From NCBI GenBank assembly GCA_009712635.1, contig WASS01000005.1, forward strand, positions 1-64,000: a stretch of DNA of 64,000 bases, in the 5' to 3' direction. The translations under genes and the position numbers were made by a program. Source of the DNA: Hungatella sp. Its GTDB lineage: Bacteria > Bacillota > Clostridia > Lachnospirales > Lachnospiraceae. The notes under the pieces are model-generated. The model did not search any database, was not told the DNA's origin, and saw only the letters and a list, made by a program, of their open reading frames with translations. This document shows, in pieces, positions 59,749 through 64,000 of this stretch (position 1 is its first letter; each line of letters begins with the position of its first letter).

Positions 59749-61029
59749 ATGGAGATGTACATTGTTTTGGGTGTGACCTTATTTATGATGGTATCCTTTG
59801 TCCTTCATAAGGTTCCTTTTGGAGTAACAACCATGACCTGCTGCGCAATTCTTGCAGTAACAGGTGTGGTAGATTTACAGACAGCATTCAGTGGATTTGG
59901 AAATAAGATCGTTGTTTTAATTGCGCCAATACTGGCTCTTAGCGCAGTACTTCCCAGAACCAGCATGATTGCTAAAATCAGTACAACCTTAAATACACTT
60001 AAGGGTAAAAAAGGTATGCTTCTGGTTGGATTTTTCTTTCTGGTAGGAGCTGTTTTTGTTCAGTTTATTCCTTCCACTGCAGCAGTAACTATCCTGATTG
60101 TATTTTTATCTACACTGGATGATTCAGGAGAAATTACAGCCAACCGTCTGCTTCTTCCTCTGCTGGGTGTACTGTGTGCATGGAAATTCCGTGTTCCCAT
60201 TGGAATCGGAGCAGCCAACTTTGCAACGTTAAATGGTATGTATGAAGGAATTATTGCAGATCCCAATTACGCACTGAAGATGCTGGATCCGTTTCTATAC
60301 AGTCTGATTCCAACCGTTGTTCTCACAGTTTACTGTCTGTTTGCATGGCGGTTAATGCCAAAGGATGATCAGATTGACCAGTCCGCTTTTAAACATGGGA
60401 AGAATGTTGAAATGTTAACCCGCAGCCAGGAATTAATTGTTTACGCTGTTTTTGCAATGGTTATGCTGATGATGCTTTTAAATCAGTGGACGGGTAATCT
60501 TTTATACCTGGCCCCTGGAATTGGTATTCTCATTCTGATTTATACAAAGATTGCAAAAGTGGAAGATGTAGTGAAAAATATGACCTCCGATATGGTATGG
60601 ATGATTGCAGGTGTTCTGGTGGTTGCAGACGCACTGGGTAAATCCGGCGCAGGAAATTTAATTGGACAGTTTATTCTTGCCATATTGGGCGAAAATCCAA
60701 GCTCCATGTTTGTAATGCTGATTTTCTCTGCTGCTACCGTGATTATGACCACATTCCTGTCCAATATGGCGACTCAGACCGTTCTGATCCCTATCGCAGC
60801 TTCGGTTGCTCTGGCAGGAGGATGGGATCCACGTGGGATTATTCTTGCAATCGGAACTGCCAATATGCTGGCAATTGGATTCCCATCTGGTTCAGGAGAG
60901 GCAGCAGTCTGCTTTGCAGCAGGCGGTTACAATCCGGCAAAGGTAATGAAATTTACAGTTCCTTACATTATACTTGGAATTATTTCATCCGCGATTGCGG
61001 CAAACCTTATGTATCCGATTTACGGCTAG
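59749..61029 (+). CDS. SLC13/ion-transporter-superfamily permease
   Basis: The 426-residue membrane protein has about eleven hydrophobic segments. Two inverted repeats typical of DASS/SLC13 and related carboxylate transporters can be seen: F-I-P-S-T-A-A-V-T (about residues 104-112) and T-F-L-S-N-M-A-T-Q-T (about 335-344), which correspond to the S-N-T/S-N-A-type helix-hairpin tips. It likely imports a dicarboxylate or hydroxycarboxylate. A reductase gene of the GarR type and a PrpR-like regulator follow. Confidence 0.85.
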   Translation: MEMYIVLGVTLFMMVSFVLHKVPFGVTTMTCCAILAVTGVVDLQTAFSGFGNKIVVLIAPILALSAVLPRTSMIAKISTTLNTLKGKKGMLLVGFFFLVGAVFVQFIPSTAAVTILIVFLSTLDDSGEITANRLLLPLLGVLCAWKFRVPIGIGAANFATLNGMYEGIIADPNYALKMLDPFLYSLIPTVVLTVYCLFAWRLMPKDDQIDQSAFKHGKNVEMLTRSQELIVYAVFAMVMLMMLLNQWTGNLLYLAPGIGILILIYTKIAKVEDVVKNMTSDMVWMIAGVLVVADALGKSGAGNLIGQFILAILGENPSSMFVMLIFSAATVIMTTFLSNMATQTVLIPIAASVALAGGWDPRGIILAIGTANMLAIGFPSGSGEAAVCFAAGGYNPAKVMKFTVPYIILGIISSAIAANLMYPIYG

Positions 61030-61069
61030 ACAATCACGATATCTTCCTAAGGATAAAATAGTTTATACA

Positions 61070-61102
61070 GTGCGGCTTCCAGGTTGGGAGCCGCACTTTT
61101 TA
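61070..61102 (+). terminator. Terminator after the SLC13-type gene
   Basis: GTGCGGCTTCC (61070-61080) pairs with GGGAGCCGCAC around a 5-nt loop, followed by TTTTT. Confidence 0.93.
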
Positions 61103-61171
61103 CAAGCTGGACATCGCCTTTTTCTTATAGTAAAATGAACCAAACAGGATAAACGGAAGGAAGGAATCCAT

Positions 61172-63052
61172 ATGGGAAAGATTGCGTTACTTGTTTCGAG
61201 AGAAGAGATGATTTATCAGGCGCATAACATTCTTCAGGAGAAAAAACATGAGATTGGGGAAATGCGGGTGATTAAAACAGAGGATACGGTTTCGGAGGCC
61301 CGCCAGTCCATATCAAACGGTGCCTCGATTATTATTGCAAGAGGTCTCCAGGCTTCTCTCATCAAACAGTACACGGACATTCCAGTGGTGGAAATCGTTA
61401 TCACTGCCCAGGAGATGGCGCTGTTAGTCAGCAAAGCAAAACAGATTCTTAAAAAAGACAATCCGGTCCTTGGAGTCATTGGATTTAAAAACATGTTTTG
61501 TGATATGTCTTATTTTGATCTTATTTATGGAATTGAAATGCGGACATATTTTGCAGATAAGGGAGATCTTCTGGAGGATATGGCCTGGCAGGCAGTCCGT
61601 GACGGAGTGGATTTAATCATTGGAGGGGATACGGCTGTGGGAATTGCAGGAGAGGCAGGTATCGCTTCCCTGTTTTTATCAAACACGGAAGATTCCATGA
61701 GAAATGCCCTGTCTATGGCAGAAAGCGTGGATTATGCCATGGGCGTGGAAAAACGGGGTGCTGCCCAGATTGAGACGCTTCTGGATTATTCTTTTAACGG
61801 TGTTGCCAGGCTTGATGCGTCTGGCAATATTGTAGATATCAATGCAACCATGGAAGATATTCTGGAAAAAAGCAAAGAGGAAATCCTTTTAAAGAAGGCA
61901 GGAGAGGTATTCCCTGAGCTTTTGGGAGAACCGTTCAATCAGGTGTTGGAATACGGGAAGGAATCCTATTCTCTGTTTATGGAGATCAACCGCACCTCCG
62001 TATTTGCCATTGTGGCGCCGGTGGTGATTGAGAAAAAAGTGGAGGGAGCCATACTCACCTGCCACCGCATGAAGCGAAAACAGCAGAAGAGGCAGGAATT
62101 AAAAGGGAAAAGTCAGGCGAGGGGAGCCGGAGCACTGGGAGAATTTTCAGATCTTTTACAGGAATCAAAGAGTATGCAGGACTGTATCCGTCTTGCAAAG
62201 CTGTATGCCCTTTCGGAAAAACCGGTATTTATTACAGGAGAAGCAGGAACGGAAAAGCAGCTTCTGGCACAATGCATTCATAATGCAGGACTTCATAAAG
62301 ATGGTCCCTTTATGAATGTTTCCTGTGACGGGCTGGATGAAGAGGCGCAGTATGACCTGTTATTTGGAGAGAAAGGGGCAGCTGCTCAGGCAAAAGGAGG
62401 ATCCCTCCTGATTGAAGATGTACATGCTTTGACGAAAGCAAACCAGTACAGACTTTATCAGCTGATCCGCCATAAGCACAGGCTGGGAAGAGAAGGGCAG
62501 CGGTATGCCGGGGCGGAGGTCCGGGTCATGGTGACTTCCACAGTTCCGTTACGGGAACTTTTAACAGAGGTAGATTTCCGTAAAGAGCTCTGCTATCTTT
62601 TGGAAGGACTGGCGGTTACCATTCCTCCTTTAAGAGATCGGAAAGAAGATTTGGAGTTCAAGATCCGGGAAACCATCCGGGACTGCTGTGAACATTATTC
62701 CAGATTTCATGTACTGACAAAAGGAGCTTATGAGATCCTGCTTCATTACTCCTGGAAAGGTAATTTAATCCAGGTGGAAAATTTCTGCGAACGCCTGATC
62801 CTGACAGCAGAAAAAAGGAGTCTTGACGAAGCCGCTGTAGAGACTCTTCTTTCCGGACTGTATTCTGGTGAACAAGAGAGGGAATCAGAACAAACCTGCG
62901 CAGGAAAGAAAGAAGCCCTGGTCCCAATAGAAGCCATAGAAATAAAAGATACACTTTTAAAGCAGGGAGGAAACCGGGAAAAAACGGCAATGGCGCTGGG
63001 GATCAGCAAGGCGACCTTATGGAGAAAAATGAAAAAGTATCATTTGGAATGA
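61172..63052 (+). CDS. PrpR-like regulator with degenerate sigma-54-type AAA+ domain
   Basis: The 626-residue protein has a PrpR N-terminal sensor domain (1-180), a PAS domain (about 205-300), an AAA+ domain related to sigma-54 activators (about 325-555) and a Fis-type helix-turn-helix (about 588-626). The AAA+ part is altered: Walker A is G-E-A-G-T-E-K, with Glu instead of the Gly before Lys; the G-A-F-T-G-A loop that touches sigma-54 is absent (L-F-G-E-K-G-A-A-A-Q-A); and the Walker B region is L-L-I-E-D. It therefore probably regulates without sigma-54. It sits between the transporter unit and the GarR-type gene. Confidence 0.88.
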   Translation: MGKIALLVSREEMIYQAHNILQEKKHEIGEMRVIKTEDTVSEARQSISNGASIIIARGLQASLIKQYTDIPVVEIVITAQEMALLVSKAKQILKKDNPVLGVIGFKNMFCDMSYFDLIYGIEMRTYFADKGDLLEDMAWQAVRDGVDLIIGGDTAVGIAGEAGIASLFLSNTEDSMRNALSMAESVDYAMGVEKRGAAQIETLLDYSFNGVARLDASGNIVDINATMEDILEKSKEEILLKKAGEVFPELLGEPFNQVLEYGKESYSLFMEINRTSVFAIVAPVVIEKKVEGAILTCHRMKRKQQKRQELKGKSQARGAGALGEFSDLLQESKSMQDCIRLAKLYALSEKPVFITGEAGTEKQLLAQCIHNAGLHKDGPFMNVSCDGLDEEAQYDLLFGEKGAAAQAKGGSLLIEDVHALTKANQYRLYQLIRHKHRLGREGQRYAGAEVRVMVTSTVPLRELLTEVDFRKELCYLLEGLAVTIPPLRDRKEDLEFKIRETIRDCCEHYSRFHVLTKGAYEILLHYSWKGNLIQVENFCERLILTAEKRSLDEAAVETLLSGLYSGEQERESEQTCAGKKEALVPIEAIEIKDTLLKQGGNREKTAMALGISKATLWRKMKKYHLE

Positions 63053-63231
63053 AATTAAAATGAAATGATAATGATATAAAAATGAAACTATAGAGAGTTT
63101 GTATAAATGAATCCTGTCCATTCGTTGATTCCGCCCATAGCAAAACCATTCATTCGTATCTATAATCATAGCAGAGATGGAAATAGCCCATCGGTTACAG
63201 CAGACAGAATGAAAAAAGTGAGGATAAGCAT

Positions 63232-64000
63232 ATGAAAATTGGATTTATTGGTTTGGGAATCATGGGAAGACCTATGGCAAAAAATCTGTTAAAAGCAGGG
63301 CACGAGTTAGTTGTATTTGATTTTAATAAAGAAGCGGTTGCAGATCTGGTTTCAAACGGTGCTGCTTCTGCTGAAACTGGAAAAGAATTAGCTTCTCAGT
63401 GTGACGTTGTAATCACCATGGTGCCTAACTCTCCTCATGTAAGAGCCGCAGTTTTAGGAGAGAACGGCGTAGCAGAGGGTGCGAAACCAGGAACGGTAGT
63501 CATTGATATGAGCTCCATTGATCCAACTGAGAGCAGAGCCATCGGCGCAGAGCTTGAAAAGCTTGGAATTGATATGCTTGATGCACCGGTATCCGGCGGA
63601 GAGCCAAAGGCAATTGACGGAACCTTATCTGTTATGGTAGGCGGAAAGAAAGAATTGTTTGACAAATATTATGATATGCTTATGGTTATGGCTGGATCTG
63701 TTGTTTATGTAGGTGAGCTTGGCGCAGGTAATGTGGCAAAGCTGGCTAACCAGATTGTTGTTGCAGTAAATATCGCAGCTGTATCAGAGGCACTTACCTT
63801 TGCTAAAAAAGCAGGAACTGATCCGGAGCTTGTATATCAGGCGATCCGCGGCGGACTCGCTGGTTCTACCGTTATGGATGCAAAAGCACCGATGATGCTG
63901 AATCGAAACTTTAAGCCAGGTTTCCGTATAGAGCTTCACATCAAGGATTTAAACAATGCACTGAATGCAGCCCATAATGTAAGTTCTCCCGTTCCTTTAA
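63232..64000 (+). CDS. garR: 2-hydroxy-3-oxopropionate reductase/3-hydroxyisobutyrate dehydrogenase family (3' end outside window)
   Basis: This gene encodes 256 residues up to the window edge. Only the last 35 to 45 residues should be missing. The Rossmann motif G-F-I-G-L-G-I-M-G-R-P-M-A (residues 4-16), the substrate motif D-A-P-V-S-G-G (about 120-126) and the catalytic-Lys region G-N-V-A-K-L-A-N-Q (about 164-172) are all present. The family reduces tartronate semialdehyde to glycerate (GarR/GlxR) or oxidises 3-hydroxyisobutyrate. With an SLC13-type transporter and PrpR-like regulator upstream, hydroxy-acid metabolism is likely; tartronate semialdehyde reductase is my preferred reading. Confidence 0.88.
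   Translation, partial: MKIGFIGLGIMGRPMAKNLLKAGHELVVFDFNKEAVADLVSNGAASAETGKELASQCDVVITMVPNSPHVRAAVLGENGVAEGAKPGTVVIDMSSIDPTESRAIGAELEKLGIDMLDAPVSGGEPKAIDGTLSVMVGGKKELFDKYYDMLMVMAGSVVYVGELGAGNVAKLANQIVVAVNIAAVSEALTFAKKAGTDPELVYQAIRGGLAGSTVMDAKAPMMLNRNFKPGFRIELHIKDLNNALNAAHNVSSPVPL

Noticed and set aside
1-64000. tRNA, rRNA, CRISPR arrays, insertion sequences and integration sites
   Set aside because: I found no cloverleaf-like tRNA, rRNA segment, regularly spaced repeat array, transposase frame or flanking target duplications by eye. A dedicated search could still reveal short ones.

Overview
The window looks like a chromosomal stretch from a low-to-moderate G+C anaerobic Clostridia, most likely Lachnospiraceae (Clostridium cluster XIVa type). 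The reasons are strong AGGAGG ribosome sites with frequent TTG/GTG starts, many solute-binding lipoproteins with L-T-A-C or L-A-G-C lipoboxes, YesMN-type two-component systems, a secDF fusion, split transketolase genes and an Agr-type peptide system. I saw no rRNA, tRNA, CRISPR array, transposase or phage structural gene. The 3' end is cut inside a gene.

Region 1 (1-6400) is the most unusual part. A lipoprotein of unknown function is followed by a small sigma factor of the TcdR/UviA/BotR type and a TcdE/UviB-type holin. Converging on them with only 5 nt between stop codons is an Agr-like operon (response regulator, GHKL kinase, AgrB). Divergent from that operon are a small membrane protein, a 45-residue AgrD-like pheromone precursor (45 codons, predicted ring C-M-Y-I-Y) and a short cis-prenyltransferase (UppS) homologue.

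Region 2 (6400-18750) is an alpha-mannoside utilisation cluster: YesM/YesN two-component system, a membrane-anchored binding protein, an ABC sugar importer (binding lipoprotein and two permeases), a GH38 alpha-mannosidase and a LacI-family regulator whose ribosome site can be buried in a 13-bp stem.

Region 3 (18750-27500) holds a WYL regulator divergent from a peptidase E homologue, then an alpha-glucoside cluster: a palindromic operator with a central CG, binding lipoprotein, two permeases and two tandem GH13 glucosidases that differ at a specificity position.

Region 4 (27400-31300) is an iron/haem/cobalamin-type uptake locus. The binding protein is transcribed divergently from the FecCD permease and ATPase, and both promoters carry the same GTTAG-N6-CTAAC dyad at the transcription start. 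A winged-helix protein with a Cys-rich N-terminus follows.

Region 5 (31400-42340) has a GntR/FCD regulator, a small membrane protein and secDF, then a ribose-type ABC importer with split transketolase, an RpiB-fold protein lacking canonical catalytic residues, a VOC protein and an FSA-type transaldolase. A 9-4-9 inverted repeat at the importer promoter shares its half-site with the GntR promoter, so the regulator and its likely operon can be matched. A non-haem ferritin follows.

Region 6 (43200-52300) is a LysR gene divergent from a Dpp/Opp-type transporter (with fused ATPases), a mannonate dehydratase and a cytoplasmic alginate-lyase-family protein. Together these suggest uptake and internal cleavage of uronic-acid oligosaccharides. 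The transporter operon starts with an 8-codon leader peptide, and the divergent promoters are mirror images within one inverted repeat.

Region 7 (52300-58700) is a beta-galactoside cluster: AraC regulator, binding lipoprotein, two permeases and a GH42 beta-galactosidase. Region 8 (58700-64000) combines an MBL-fold hydrolase, an SLC13-type permease, a PrpR-like regulator that has lost the sigma-54 contact motif, and the start of a GarR-type reductase, pointing to hydroxycarboxylate metabolism.
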